Origin: Diaphorobacter sp. HDW4A
GTDB taxonomy: Bacteria; Pseudomonadota; Gammaproteobacteria; Burkholderiales; Burkholderiaceae_C
Length of the DNA stretch: 64,000 bases
Assembly: GCF_011305995.1 (NCBI RefSeq)
Contig: NZ_CP049910.1
Coordinates: 6,152,501-6,216,500, forward strand
Reading direction: 5' to 3'
Shown here: positions 36,665 through 48,438 of the stretch, piece after piece
How the letters are laid out: each line of letters starts with the position of its first letter
Numbering within the stretch: position 1 is the first letter of the stretch
Notes under the pieces: model-generated
Told to the model about the DNA's origin: nothing
The model's database searches: none
What the model saw: only the letters and a program-made list of their open reading frames with translations
Program-made: the position numbers and the translations under genes

Positions 36665-36713
36665 AACACCCCCACACCCCGCCTCGTGCGGGCGTTGGGT
36701 TGTGAGGGTGTGA
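36665..36713 (-). terminator. Large hairpin downstream of nrdB
   Basis: ACACCCCCACACCC and GGGTTGTGAGGGTGT form an imperfect long stem around an inner CGCC/GGCG stem. It lies after the nrdB stop (minus strand) and before the histone-like start region. A T-tract is not prominent, so it may be a processing or stabilising structure instead. Confidence 0.5.
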
Positions 36714-36746
36714 ATTCAAGAACATGACCTGTGTTGTCTGGATTCT

Positions 36747-37925
36747 TCAATCCCAGGACAAGGCTCCACCGGATTGGTACTCGATGACTCGGGTCTCGAA
36801 GAAGTTGCGTTCTTTCTTCAAGTCGATCATCTCGCTCATCCAGGGGAACGGATTTTCTTCATTGGGGTACAGCGCTTCGAGGCCGATCTGCGTCGCACGA
36901 CGGTTGGCGATGTAGCGCAGGTAGCTCTTGAACATCGACGCGTTCAGACCCAGTACGCCGCGCGGCATGGTGTCTTCGGCGTACGCGTATTCGAGTTCGA
37001 CGGCCTTCTGGAACAGACCCTTGATCTCTTCCTTGAATTCGGGAGTCCACAGATGCGGGTTCTCGAGTTTCAGCTGGTTGATCAGGTCGATGCCAAAATT
37101 ACAGTGCATCGACTCATCGCGCAGGATGTATTGGTATTGCTCGGCTGCGCCGGTCATCTTGTTCTGGCGACCCAGCGCCAGAATCTGCGTGAAACCGACG
37201 TAGAAGAACAGACCTTCCATCAGGCAGGCGAAAACGATGAGTGACTTGAGCAGCGTCTGATCGTCTTCGGGTGTGCCAGTGTTGAAGTTCGGATCCATGA
37301 TCGCTTCGATGAAGGGGATCAGGAACTCGTCCTTGTCGCGGATCGACTTGACTTCGTTGTACGCGTTGAAGATCTCGGACTCATCGAGGCCGAGCGATTC
37401 GACGATGTACTGGTAGGCGTGCGTGTGGATCGCTTCCTCGAACGCTTGGCGCAGCAGGAACTGGCGGCATTCGGGTGCGGTGATGTGGCGATACGTGCCG
37501 AGCACGATGTTGTTGGCGGCCAGCGAGTCTGCGGTCACGAAGAAGCCGAGATTGCGCTTGACGATGCGGCGCTCGTCTTCTGTCAGGCCGTTCGGATCTT
37601 TCCACAACGCGATGTCGCGCGTCATGTTCACTTCCTGCGGCATCCAGTGGTTGGCGCAGGTGGCGAGGTATTTTTCCCAGGCCCACTTGTACTTGAAGGG
37701 GACCAGTTGGTTGACGTCGGTCTTGGCGTTGATGATGCGCTTGTCGGCGGCATTCACGCGCTTGCGAGCAGCGGGTGCAGATGCTTCAGCGGAAGGCGCA
37801 GCACCTTGCGGAGAGGTGGATGCAACGGTCTGAAGCGCGGGCGTTGATCCGAGGCGGTTGTCATACGAACCGCCTTCCGTTTGATTTTGCGATGAGGGCT
37901 TGACTTCTTCGTCCCAGGTCAGCAT
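36747..37925 (-). CDS. nrdB: Ribonucleotide reductase class Ia, beta subunit NrdB
   Basis: This encodes 392 residues. Diiron ligands appear in [16 protein letters not shown] and the following [13 protein letters not shown] region, typical of class I R2. It generates the tyrosyl radical used by NrdA to make deoxyribonucleotides. The start at 37925 ([11 protein letters not shown]) has GGAAAACGT upstream. The N-terminal about 75 residues are Ser/Ala-rich, longer than in E. coli. It lies 133 bases downstream of nrdA, in the same orientation. Confidence 0.96.
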   Translation of the reverse strand: MLTWDEEVKPSSQNQTEGGSYDNRLGSTPALQTVASTSPQGAAPSAEASAPAARKRVNAADKRIINAKTDVNQLVPFKYKWAWEKYLATCANHWMPQEVNMTRDIALWKDPNGLTEDERRIVKRNLGFFVTADSLAANNIVLGTYRHITAPECRQFLLRQAFEEAIHTHAYQYIVESLGLDESEIFNAYNEVKSIRDKDEFLIPFIEAIMDPNFNTGTPEDDQTLLKSLIVFACLMEGLFFYVGFTQILALGRQNKMTGAAEQYQYILRDESMHCNFGIDLINQLKLENPHLWTPEFKEEIKGLFQKAVELEYAYAEDTMPRGVLGLNASMFKSYLRYIANRRATQIGLEALYPNEENPFPWMSEMIDLKKERNFFETRVIEYQSGGALSWD

Positions 37926-38058
37926 ACGTTTTCCAGTGCTCGAATTATGAAAGCAGCGACTCAAAAAGAAAAGCGCTGCGGCGTTGCTTCGCCAAATATT
38001 TTGCGTGGAGGCGCGTGCGCTCCGATGTGAAGCACTTCAAACGCACGCACAAAACGCC

Positions 38059-40995
<2,937 letters not shown>

Positions 40996-41087
40996 GTAGT
41001 CCTCTTGTATTGCGTTCGAAGGCGGCTGTGCAGGCCTGGATCAGCTGCAAGGGCCTTCGGGTGTGATGTATCACTGGTTGCCGTGAC

Positions 41088-41103
41088 ACACTATATCTGG
41101 GGT
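41088..41103. promoter_or_regulatory. NrdR-type box 1
   Basis: ACACTATATCTGGGGT is close to the NrdR consensus (ACAC-AT-rich-core-GTGT form). It overlaps the predicted -10 element of nrdA. NrdR represses class I reductase genes when dATP is high. Confidence 0.75.
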
Positions 41104-41118
41104 GTCCGAAGTCATCAA
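41090..41118 (-). promoter_or_regulatory. Predicted sigma70 promoter of nrdAB
   Basis: Read on the minus strand, TTGATG (41118-41113) and TATAGT (41095-41090) are separated by 17 bases. It is embedded between and within the NrdR-type boxes, so repressor binding would occlude RNA polymerase. Confidence 0.72.
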
Positions 41119-41119
41119 G

Positions 41120-41135
41120 ACACTACCTGTAGTGT
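41120..41135. promoter_or_regulatory. NrdR-type box 2
   Basis: ACACTACCTGTAGTGT is palindromic at both ends. It lies 32 bases, about three helical turns, from box 1, which fits cooperative NrdR binding, and directly upstream of the -35 element. Confidence 0.78.
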
Positions 41136-41360
41136 ATCCGCTGCAGGGTGGTGTTCGGGCGAAATTGACAATTTGTGGTCTGCAAAGGGCCCGCATGTCG
41201 GTGCGCGACGGGTTGTGCTGACAGTGTTTGCGAACGGGAATCACCAGTTGATGCGATCTATCCGGCAATACGCTCCGCTAGCCCGCATGCATCGGGAAAA
41301 AGTAGAGCGGGAAAAATCCGGAGATGGCCAACTGTGAAAACCACAGAGGGGTGACGGTTG

Positions 41361-41948
41361 CTAAGGTTGTAGTGGAAACCACCAACCTAGATCACACAAA
41401 TTGTTTCGCATTTTTTGCCATTCGAATCCGGCTCCGGGATCACCCTTGCGCGCGGGCGCAATGTGCTCATGTCCGGCGATGTAGCGGATCGAATAGCGTT
41501 GGGCAAGAGCTTTGCACAGCATGGTCAGCGCGGTGTATTGCGCCTCGGCAAAACTCTCGCCTTCCAATCCTTCCAGTTCAATGCCGATCGAGTCGTCATT
41601 GCAGTTGTCGCGTGCTCGCCAGTGCGAACGACCGGCATGCCACGCGCGCCGATCACAGTTGACAAACTGGGTGATTGTCCCACTTCTTCCGATCACGAAG
41701 TGACTGGAAACCTCTATGCCGCGTATGGTGTTGAAGTAGGGATCTGCATCCCAATCGAGTTTGTTGGTAAAGAGGCGCTCGATGTCGCCCGTTCCATATT
41801 GGCCCGGCGGCAGGCTGATGGAGTGCACGACAACGAGGTCGATCTCGGCACCTTCCGGGCGAGGGCCATGGTTGGGCGATTCGACGCGATGGGCCTTGGC
41901 GTACCAACCGCCCTGCCAGGCGTTGGCTGGCTTATTCGCTTTCGACAT
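41361..41948 (-). CDS. ampD: N-acetyl-anhydromuramyl-L-alanine amidase AmpD
   Basis: This encodes 195 residues. Amidase_2 motifs are VVVHSISLPPGQYG (zinc His), CDRRAWHAGRSHW (second His region), SIGIELEG and AGHEHIAPARKGDPG. AmpD removes the stem peptide from anhydromuropeptides in the cytoplasm and so dampens AmpR/beta-lactamase induction. No signal peptide is present, supporting AmpD rather than a secreted amidase. It overlaps the pilR end by 17 bases on the same strand, an unusual coupling with a type IV pilus regulator. Confidence 0.94.
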   Translation of the reverse strand: MSKANKPANAWQGGWYAKAHRVESPNHGPRPEGAEIDLVVVHSISLPPGQYGTGDIERLFTNKLDWDADPYFNTIRGIEVSSHFVIGRSGTITQFVNCDRRAWHAGRSHWRARDNCNDDSIGIELEGLEGESFAEAQYTALTMLCKALAQRYSIRYIAGHEHIAPARKGDPGAGFEWQKMRNNLCDLGWWFPLQP

Positions 41949-43479
41949 GGTCCGTGCCGCCTTCGGCCTCGGAGATGTTCAGCCGTTCGATGCGGTAGCG
42001 GATCTGGCGCAGGCTAATGCCCAGGCGTGCAGCCGTCGCAGTGCGGTTGAAGCCGGATTCGCGCAGCGCACGCACAAGGATGTCGCGCTCCTGCTTGTCG
42101 AGCCAGGCCTGCAGGTCATTGGGCAGTGCGGTGTTGGCGGGATAGGGCGGTGGCGCACCTGCCGGCAGCATCTCCGCGCGCTCGCTCGCATCGCTGTACT
42201 TGACCACGAGGGGTGAGGGCTCTGTCGGTGCAGCAGGCGCCGGGGCAGGTTCAGGCGTTGCACTGGCAGTGGGTGGATCGACGAACAGCTCGTCGCCATC
42301 GCTGAGCGCGACCGCGCGGTGCAGCAGATTTTCCAGCTCGCGCACATTGCCCGGCAGTGGGTGCATGGCGATGCGTCGCAGTGCGTTGCCGGTGAGACGG
42401 GGCACGGGCACGCCCGAATCCTGCTCGATGCGCTGTAGCAGCGCGCGGCACAGGTCGGGCAGATCCTCGCGGCGTTCGCGCAGCGGCGGAATTAGCAGTT
42501 CGATAACATTCAGGCGGTAGTACAAGTCCTGACGGAATGTGCCGGCCTGCACCTCGGCAGCAAGGTTCTTGTGCGTGGCGCTCACGATGCGCACATCGAC
42601 GGTCTCTTCCTGTGTCGCGCCGAGCGGCCTGATGCTGCGCTCCTGAATGGCGCGCAGCAGCTTGGACTGCATGGCAAGCGGCAGATCGCCAATCTCGTCA
42701 AGGAACAGGGTGCCGCCCTGTGCGGCCTGGAAGAATCCATCGCGATCCGCCGTCGCGCCGGTGTATGAGCCCTTGCGTGCGCCGAAGAACTCGGCTTCGA
42801 GCAGATTCTCTGGAATGGCGCTGCAGTTCACTGCGATCATCGGGCCATCGGAGCGTTGGCTGCTGCCGTGCAGCGCGCGCGCGACCAGCTCTTTGCCGGT
42901 GCCGGACTCGCCGCGTACCAATACTGGCGCCATGCTGCGCGCTACCTTGGCGATGCGCTGCTTTACATTGCGCATGGCTTCGGATTCGCCGATCAATTGG
43001 CGCAGCATGGGCGACACCGTTGATGATTCGTTCTCGGCGGTGGGCCTGTTCTCCGTTCCCTGAACTCGCAGGCTGGCCGCAGGTTGGCCGGGAGCCGGAA
43101 CGCCGCCCGTGCCCTGCACGGCGGACGCAACTACCGAGCGAAACTGCTTGAGATCGACCGGCTTGGTCAGATAGTCGAACGCTCCGGCGCGCAGCGCTTC
43201 CACCGCATTTTCCGCTGAACCGTATGCGGTCATCACCACGCAACGCTCGCGCCTCTGGGACTCACGCAGTTGCAGGAGCACTTCCATGCCATAGCCGTCG
43301 GGCAATCGCATGTCGGAGATCACCACGTCGAATTGCTGCACGCGCAATTGCTGGCGCGCCTCTGCCACCGAACCGGCCGTTTCGACGCGATAGCCCTCGC
43401 GCAGGAGCGTGAGCTCGTAGAGCGTTCTCAGATCGGGTTCGTCGTCAATGACAAGGATGGAAGCGGCGTATGCAGGCAT
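41932..43479 (-). CDS. pilR: Sigma54-dependent response regulator PilR
   Basis: This encodes 515 residues. There is a receiver domain with Asp56 (VISDMRLPDG), an AAA+ domain with Walker A GESGTGKE (residues 190-197), GARKGSYTGATADR in the GAFTGA-loop position, and a C-terminal helix-turn-helix (NRTATAARLGISLRQIRYRI). It activates sigma54 promoters such as pilA. Fis-type HTH ends at the C-terminus. It follows pilS by 15 bases and overlaps ampD. Confidence 0.92.
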   Translation of the reverse strand: MPAYAASILVIDDEPDLRTLYELTLLREGYRVETAGSVAEARQQLRVQQFDVVISDMRLPDGYGMEVLLQLRESQRRERCVVMTAYGSAENAVEALRAGAFDYLTKPVDLKQFRSVVASAVQGTGGVPAPGQPAASLRVQGTENRPTAENESSTVSPMLRQLIGESEAMRNVKQRIAKVARSMAPVLVRGESGTGKELVARALHGSSQRSDGPMIAVNCSAIPENLLEAEFFGARKGSYTGATADRDGFFQAAQGGTLFLDEIGDLPLAMQSKLLRAIQERSIRPLGATQEETVDVRIVSATHKNLAAEVQAGTFRQDLYYRLNVIELLIPPLRERREDLPDLCRALLQRIEQDSGVPVPRLTGNALRRIAMHPLPGNVRELENLLHRAVALSDGDELFVDPPTASATPEPAPAPAAPTEPSPLVVKYSDASERAEMLPAGAPPPYPANTALPNDLQAWLDKQERDILVRALRESGFNRTATAARLGISLRQIRYRIERLNISEAEGGTDHVESE

Positions 43480-43494
43480 GTATTCGGTGAAGTA

Positions 43495-45213
43495 TCAGAC
43501 CATGATTGTGTCAAAAAGCGAAGGCGTCCCTGGAAGCTGCAGCGATTTGCGGAAGGTGACGATGAACGCGTTGCCTTCGATCTCGCCGCGATGCAGGGCC
43601 TGAGAGCGGCGCTCGTAACGGATGGAAGCGCCATGGCGGCTGCACAGTTCTCTGCTGATGTAGAGGCCGAGTCCGCTGGAGCGGCTTTCCGAGGAGAAGA
43701 AAGGCTCGAACAGATGCTGCTCCACCGATTTTTCGAGCGGTGCTCCGTCGCTCCAGACCTCCACAAAGGCGAGTCCGTCGGGCGTGGTGCCGGTGTGGAT
43801 GTACATCGAATCGGGATGCGGGCCCATGTAGCGCAGCGCGTTGTCCATGAGATTCACCAGCACGCGGCGCAGATGGTCGATGTCGAAATTCACCTGCATG
43901 TCCGGCGTGTTCAGCGTGAGCAGGGCGTGGCGGCGTTGCACGTCATGTGCCTGCCAATCGCTGACGATCTGTGAGACCGTGGCGTCGAGATCGATCGGCG
44001 AGGCAGGCACGTTGTCGATCTGGTGGCGTACCCGGGCGATGTCCAGCACCTCTTCAGTGATACGGGTGAGCCGCTCGGCATTCTGCTTCACCATCTGGCT
44101 CAGGCGCCGTTGCATGGGGTCCGTCAGGTCTTCTTCCAACAGCGCATTGGCCTGGATGATGGCCGCCAGCGGATTGCGGATTTCATGCGCCACGGCGGCT
44201 GACATGCGACCCATCGCGGCGAGCTTCTCGGTGCGCAGACGTGCCTCCATCTCGCGCAGATCCTGCAGAAAGACCACACAGAGCGGATCCGTGATTTCGC
44301 CGGAGGGGTTGCTCGCGGGCTGAAAGGCGTGGTGCGTGGTCAGCCAGGTGCGAGCACGCAGGCCCATGGGGCTGTGGCCAGGGTGGACGATGTCGATATC
44401 GGCGGATTGCTGTGTGCCGCTCACAAAGGTGAGGCGCACGAGCTCGAGCAAGGGCACCCAGTTGACCAGCGGACGCAGATCGAAGGGCATGGTGCCGGAA
44501 ATCGCGTCGCCCATCAGCAGCCGCGCCGATGGGTTGACCAGGCGCACTTGGCTTTGATGGTCCATCACCAGCACGCCTTCGGCCAGATGTTGCATCACGA
44601 GCGCGCTCACATCCTCCTGCGTTTGTGCCGCCATGCGGCTGCGCTGGGCGATTTCATGCTCGGAGCGCAGCTTGACCGAGAGCTGATGCGCCAAATACGT
44701 GACGATGAAGAAGCCGACGCCCGTGAGTGCCGCTTGTATATAGCGCTGCGTCGGGTCACCCAGATTCTTCTGGTCGGCGAACAGGGCTGCCGCGAGCATC
44801 ACGATGGTGATCAACGAGGTGGTGCCCAGTGCAGTCATGAGCGTGCCCAGCATCCCGGCCATCAGCACTGGCAGCGCAAAGAGTGGCGTGAAGCTCAGCG
44901 TGTCGCTGCCGATGAACTGCAGAAGGCTGAAGATGACGATGTCCACGCCGATGGTAGGCAGCCACTGCACGCCCGGCTGGGGCGAGGGCACGGTGCGCGA
45001 GACGATGCGCACGGCCAGCGTCAGCGCCAGATAGCCAAGGCAGGCGGCGAGCGTGTCGGGATTGGTGGGGACATGCCAGATCAGTCCCGCACCCTGCTGC
45101 ATGGCCAGCAGCAGAGCGACCATCACCCGGCCGTTCAGGAACGCGAGCCAGATGCGCAGAAAGGTGTTGTTGCCGGAGCGTGGGCTGTGCAGCACGGATT
45201 TTTCCAGATCCAA
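43495..45213 (-). CDS. pilS: Sensor histidine kinase PilS
   Basis: This encodes 572 residues. About six N-terminal membrane helices, a PAS-like segment, then AAVAHEIRNPLAAI (H-box) and the ATPase region with RRVLVNLMDNALRY and GLGLYISRELCSRHG. It phosphorylates PilR. The order pilS-pilR is the type IV pilus pair, but no pilA or pil structural genes lie in the window. Confidence 0.92.
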   Translation of the reverse strand: MDLEKSVLHSPRSGNNTFLRIWLAFLNGRVMVALLLAMQQGAGLIWHVPTNPDTLAACLGYLALTLAVRIVSRTVPSPQPGVQWLPTIGVDIVIFSLLQFIGSDTLSFTPLFALPVLMAGMLGTLMTALGTTSLITIVMLAAALFADQKNLGDPTQRYIQAALTGVGFFIVTYLAHQLSVKLRSEHEIAQRSRMAAQTQEDVSALVMQHLAEGVLVMDHQSQVRLVNPSARLLMGDAISGTMPFDLRPLVNWVPLLELVRLTFVSGTQQSADIDIVHPGHSPMGLRARTWLTTHHAFQPASNPSGEITDPLCVVFLQDLREMEARLRTEKLAAMGRMSAAVAHEIRNPLAAIIQANALLEEDLTDPMQRRLSQMVKQNAERLTRITEEVLDIARVRHQIDNVPASPIDLDATVSQIVSDWQAHDVQRRHALLTLNTPDMQVNFDIDHLRRVLVNLMDNALRYMGPHPDSMYIHTGTTPDGLAFVEVWSDGAPLEKSVEQHLFEPFFSSESRSSGLGLYISRELCSRHGASIRYERRSQALHRGEIEGNAFIVTFRKSLQLPGTPSLFDTIMV

Positions 45214-45223
45214 TAGCGGCGAC

Positions 45224-45463
45224 TCAGGCCGGGCCCTGGCGCTGATGTTCGACGCTGCAGTAATGCTTGCCGCCTTGCTCGAGCGCTTCGGTCTTGGGCA
45301 TCATCAAGCCGCAGTGCGCGCAGGGCACCATCTCCTGCGGAATGCGCGGAGGAGCGTTCGTCGGGTTGCGGTGGGGTGGTGTGGCGGAGCCGCTGTCGAT
45401 GCGCTGCTTGCGCCAGATGTTGTAGGCGATGATCAGAACGATCAGGACGAGAAGGTATTTCAT
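45224..45463 (-). CDS. PP0621-like small protein
   Basis: This encodes 79 residues. One N-terminal membrane helix (MKYLLVLIVLIIAYNIW) precedes a cytoplasmic or periplasmic segment with CAHCGLMMPKTEAL and HYCSVEHQ, a treble-clef-like Cys/His zinc site. It matches the PP0621 pattern, whose function is unknown. It lies 10 bases before pilS and six after the ccsA-like gene, so it is in their operon. Confidence 0.8.
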   Translation of the reverse strand: MKYLLVLIVLIIAYNIWRKQRIDSGSATPPHRNPTNAPPRIPQEMVPCAHCGLMMPKTEALEQGGKHYCSVEHQRQGPA

Positions 45464-45469
45464 GTTCGT

Positions 45470-46270
45470 TCAAACCCCGGCGCGCACCAGCAGCACTTCC
45501 ATCACGAAGCGCGAACCCGCATAGGCGAGCAGCAGCAGCGCCGCGCCCGCATACAGCATGCGCACGGCGCTGTGGCCGCGCCAGCCGAAGCGCGAGCGGC
45601 CGATCAGCAGCACGGCGAAGGTGATCCACGAGAGCACCGAGAACACCGATTTGTGGTCCCAGACCCAGGCACGGCCGTACAGCACCTCGCCGAAGAACCA
45701 ACCCGCGATCAGAGTGGCTGTCAGCACCACGAAGCCCGCCGTCACGAAACGGAAAGTCAGGCGCTCGAGCGTGAGCAGCGGCATGCCGCTCGGGGAATCG
45801 GCGGCGAGGCGGATCTGCTTTTCGGTGCGCGTCATCAGCCAGGCGTGCACCACGGCTGCGGCGAACAATCCGTAGGAAGCGATGCCCAGTGTGAGGTGCA
45901 GCGGCAACCAGGGTGAGGACAGCGCATGCAGCGGCTTGCCCGGAAACAGTGCGGCGATCAGCACGATGGCCGCGCCGAGCAGGGACAGCACCCAGAGCGC
46001 GCGCAACTGTGGAAAGAACTGGCGCTCCACCAGATAGGCGACCAGCATCAGCCAAGCGGTCATTGAGAGCGCGGAGGCAAAACCGAAATGAGGGGAGACA
46101 CCCATCAGGCCCCAGGCAATCGAGGCACCGTGCAACACCCAAGCCGCGATCAGCGCCATTCGTGCCTGAGACGAGGAAAATCTGGAGCCCGCAATGGCTG
46201 AGATCACGTAGGCCACAGCCGTCGCCAAGGCCAATAGCCATCCGAGTGGTGAAGCACTGGGTAAAATCAT
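45470..46270 (-). CDS. CcsA/YpjD-like cytochrome c assembly protein
   Basis: This encodes 266 residues with eight or so helices. WAWDHKSVFSVLSWITF-like sequence (WVWDHKSVFSVLSW) resembles the Trp-rich heme-handling region of CcsA/HemX-type proteins. The C-terminus retains a GHSAVRMLYAGA block. The start is placed at MILPSASPLGW (46270); the long upstream frame overlaps ffh's antisense. It may work with the TlpA-like protein, although the two are far apart. Confidence 0.82.
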   Translation of the reverse strand: MILPSASPLGWLLALATAVAYVISAIAGSRFSSSQARMALIAAWVLHGASIAWGLMGVSPHFGFASALSMTAWLMLVAYLVERQFFPQLRALWVLSLLGAAIVLIAALFPGKPLHALSSPWLPLHLTLGIASYGLFAAAVVHAWLMTRTEKQIRLAADSPSGMPLLTLERLTFRFVTAGFVVLTATLIAGWFFGEVLYGRAWVWDHKSVFSVLSWITFAVLLIGRSRFGWRGHSAVRMLYAGAALLLLAYAGSRFVMEVLLVRAGV

Positions 46271-46364
46271 AGACTTACAGTTTAGCCTTTCGCCCGCGTT
46301 CGTCGGGCCAAACATTGCAGCATCCTGCGCCTGACGGCCTGAATGCTGCCCTTGGAGCATTTGC

Positions 46365-47747
46365 ATGGCTTCCGCGCTCACCGATAAATTATCACGACTC
46401 GTCAAGGAGATGCGTGGCCAGGCCCGCATCACCGAATCCAACGTGCAGGACATGCTGCGCGAAGTGCGCATGGCACTGCTTGAAGCCGACGTGGCCCTGC
46501 CCGTGGTGCGGGACTTCGTCGCCCGCGTCAAGGAAAAGGCGCTCGGCCAGGAAGTCCTTGGCAGCCTGAAGCCCGGCCAGGCGCTGGTCGGCATCGTCAA
46601 TGCCGAACTCGCCGCCACCATGGGCGAGGGCATTTCCGACATCAACCTCAACGCCCAGCCGCCCGCCGTCATCCTGATGGCCGGTCTGCAGGGCGCTGGT
46701 AAAACCACCACGACCGCCAAGCTCGCCAAGCACCTGATCGACAAGCGCAAGAAAAAGGTGCTGACGGTCTCGGGCGACGTGTACCGCCCGGCCGCCATCG
46801 AACAGCTCAAGACGGTGACCGCGCAGGCAGGTGCCGAATGGTTCCCGTCCTCGCCCGATCAGAAGCCGCGCGACATCGCTTTGGCTGCGCTCGACTACGC
46901 CAAGAAGCATTATTTCGACGTGCTGTTGGTCGACACGGCCGGCCGTCTGGCTATCGATGAATTGTTGATGCAGGAAATCAAGGACCTGCATGGCATCCTG
47001 AAACCGGTTGAAACTCTGTTCGTGGTCGACGCCATGCAGGGCCAGGACGCGATCAACACCGCCAAGGCCTTCAAGGAAGCGCTGCCGCTCACCGGCATCG
47101 TGCTCACCAAGCTCGACGGCGACTCGCGCGGTGGCGCGGCGCTGTCCGTGCGCCAGATCACTGGCGCGCCGATCAAGTTCGCCGGTGTCTCCGAAAAGAT
47201 CGACGGCCTTGAGGTATTCGACGCTACCCGCCACGCCCAACGCGTTCTCGGCATGGGCGACATCGTCGCGCTGGTCGAGCAGGTTACCAAGGGCGTGGAC
47301 ATGGAGGCCGCGCAGAAGTTGGCCGAAAAGGTCAAGAGCGGCGACGGCTTCGATCTGAATGACTTCCTCGCGCAGCTCCAGCAGATGAAGCAGATGGGCG
47401 GCCTCTCCACTCTGATGGACAAGCTGCCCTCCGAACTCGCCGGAAAAGCTGGTCAGGTCGACATGGACAAGGCTGAACGCGAAGTGCGCCGCAAGGAAGG
47501 CATCATCTGCTCGATGACCATGAAGGAGCGCAAGCATCCCGCCCTCATCAAGGCCACCCGCAAGAAGCGCATCGCTGACGGCGCAGGTGTGCAGGTTCAG
47601 GAAGTGAATCGCCTGCTCAAGGAATTCGAGCAGATGCAGACCATGATGAAGAAGATGAAGGGCGGCGGCCTCATGAAGATGATGAAGCGCATGGGGGGGA
47701 TGAAGAACATGATGGGCGGCGGAGGCATGCCCAAGATGCCGTTCTGA
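46365..47747 (+). CDS. ffh: Signal recognition particle protein Ffh
   Basis: This encodes 460 residues. The G domain has GLQGAGKTTT (residues 107-114 region) and DTAGRL, and the C-terminal M domain is Met-rich, ending KRMGGMKNMMGGGGMPKMPF. It binds signal sequences with 4.5S RNA for co-translational targeting. It diverges from the ccsA-like gene and ends at the first copy of an inverted pair of repeats. Confidence 0.98.
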   Translation: MASALTDKLSRLVKEMRGQARITESNVQDMLREVRMALLEADVALPVVRDFVARVKEKALGQEVLGSLKPGQALVGIVNAELAATMGEGISDINLNAQPPAVILMAGLQGAGKTTTTAKLAKHLIDKRKKKVLTVSGDVYRPAAIEQLKTVTAQAGAEWFPSSPDQKPRDIALAALDYAKKHYFDVLLVDTAGRLAIDELLMQEIKDLHGILKPVETLFVVDAMQGQDAINTAKAFKEALPLTGIVLTKLDGDSRGGAALSVRQITGAPIKFAGVSEKIDGLEVFDATRHAQRVLGMGDIVALVEQVTKGVDMEAAQKLAEKVKSGDGFDLNDFLAQLQQMKQMGGLSTLMDKLPSELAGKAGQVDMDKAEREVRRKEGIICSMTMKERKHPALIKATRKKRIADGAGVQVQEVNRLLKEFEQMQTMMKKMKGGGLMKMMKRMGGMKNMMGGGGMPKMPF

Positions 47748-47816
47748 TCTTTCTCGACGTTTTTTTGAACGTCGGGGGCATTGTGGATTTTTCGGCTTCT
47801 GTGGCGGTGCTGGCAG

Positions 47817-48000
47817 CGGAGGCCGGGACTGCCCCGGCGGGGCAGTAACTTTTTGGTCTTGCCCAAAAAGTCACCAAAAATGCGCTTCGAATACCTCCGG
47901 CGGAACTCGCGGCGTTCCTTCGTCACTCTGCTCGGGTAGCCGCCGGAAATCAGTCTGGAAGAGGTGTTTGCGGCACATCGCTGCGCTCGTGCCGGGGTGT
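47817..48000 (-). repeat. Dispersed structured repeat, copy 3
   Basis: It begins CGGAGGCCGGGACTGCCCC, holds the hairpin ACTTTTTGG..CCAAAAAGT and CCAAAAATGCGCTTCGAA, then the variable middle, and ends CTCGTGCCGGGG. It lacks the terminal CTCGCG..CGAG palindrome. The ffh stop is about 70 bases upstream. Confidence 0.72.
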
Positions 48001-48095
48001 TTGCATAGCTGCGTTGGGACTCAGACGCCCACTGCGCTTTTGAGTCTGCAATGCTTAAACGTCAGCCCGCAACTCACGCAGTTCTTGCGCACCAA

Positions 48096-48306
48096 CATCT
48101 CGCGAAGTCGCGAGATGAGTGCCACGAGCGCAGCGACGTGCCGAACATTCCTCTTATGAAAATTCTGACTCGCGGCGGTTGCCCGAGCGGAGCGCGCAGC
48201 GCGAAGTCGAGTTCTGCCGCGGGTATTAAAAACGCATTTTTGGTGACTTTTTGGGCAAGACCAAAAAGTGACTCCGCCGCCGGGCGGAACTCCCGGCCTC
48301 TGCCCT
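48096..48306 (+). repeat. Dispersed structured repeat, copy 4
   Basis: It begins at CATCTCGCGAAGTCGCGAGA, runs through the variable middle, the ACTTTTTGG..CCAAAAAGT hairpin and ends CCGGCCTCTGCCCT. It is inverted relative to copy 3, making a large imperfect inverted repeat between ffh and miaB. Confidence 0.75.
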
Positions 48307-48438
48307 TACCCACCCGTCAGAAGCAGAAAACAACCTCAGACAGACAGGCAAGCTAGATAGAGAGATAAAAGAGGAACGAACGGAGAGCCCCTCCCGCACC
48401 AGCGCAGGAGAAGACACCGGCGCTGATCGGCGCGCGAC

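Larger units (their letters stand above)
40996..41360. other. 365-bp region upstream of nrdA
   Basis: It lies between nrdA (minus) and the ampD stop (minus). It contains the NrdR-type boxes and promoter for nrdAB (listed separately). The rest contains no clear gene; short frames lack ribosome sites. Confidence 0.55.
47748..48438. other. 691-bp convergent intergenic region
   Basis: It lies between ffh (plus) and miaB (minus). It is filled mainly by two inverted copies of the dispersed repeat (listed separately) around a short spacer. I see no credible gene; the small frames overlap hairpins. Confidence 0.7.
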
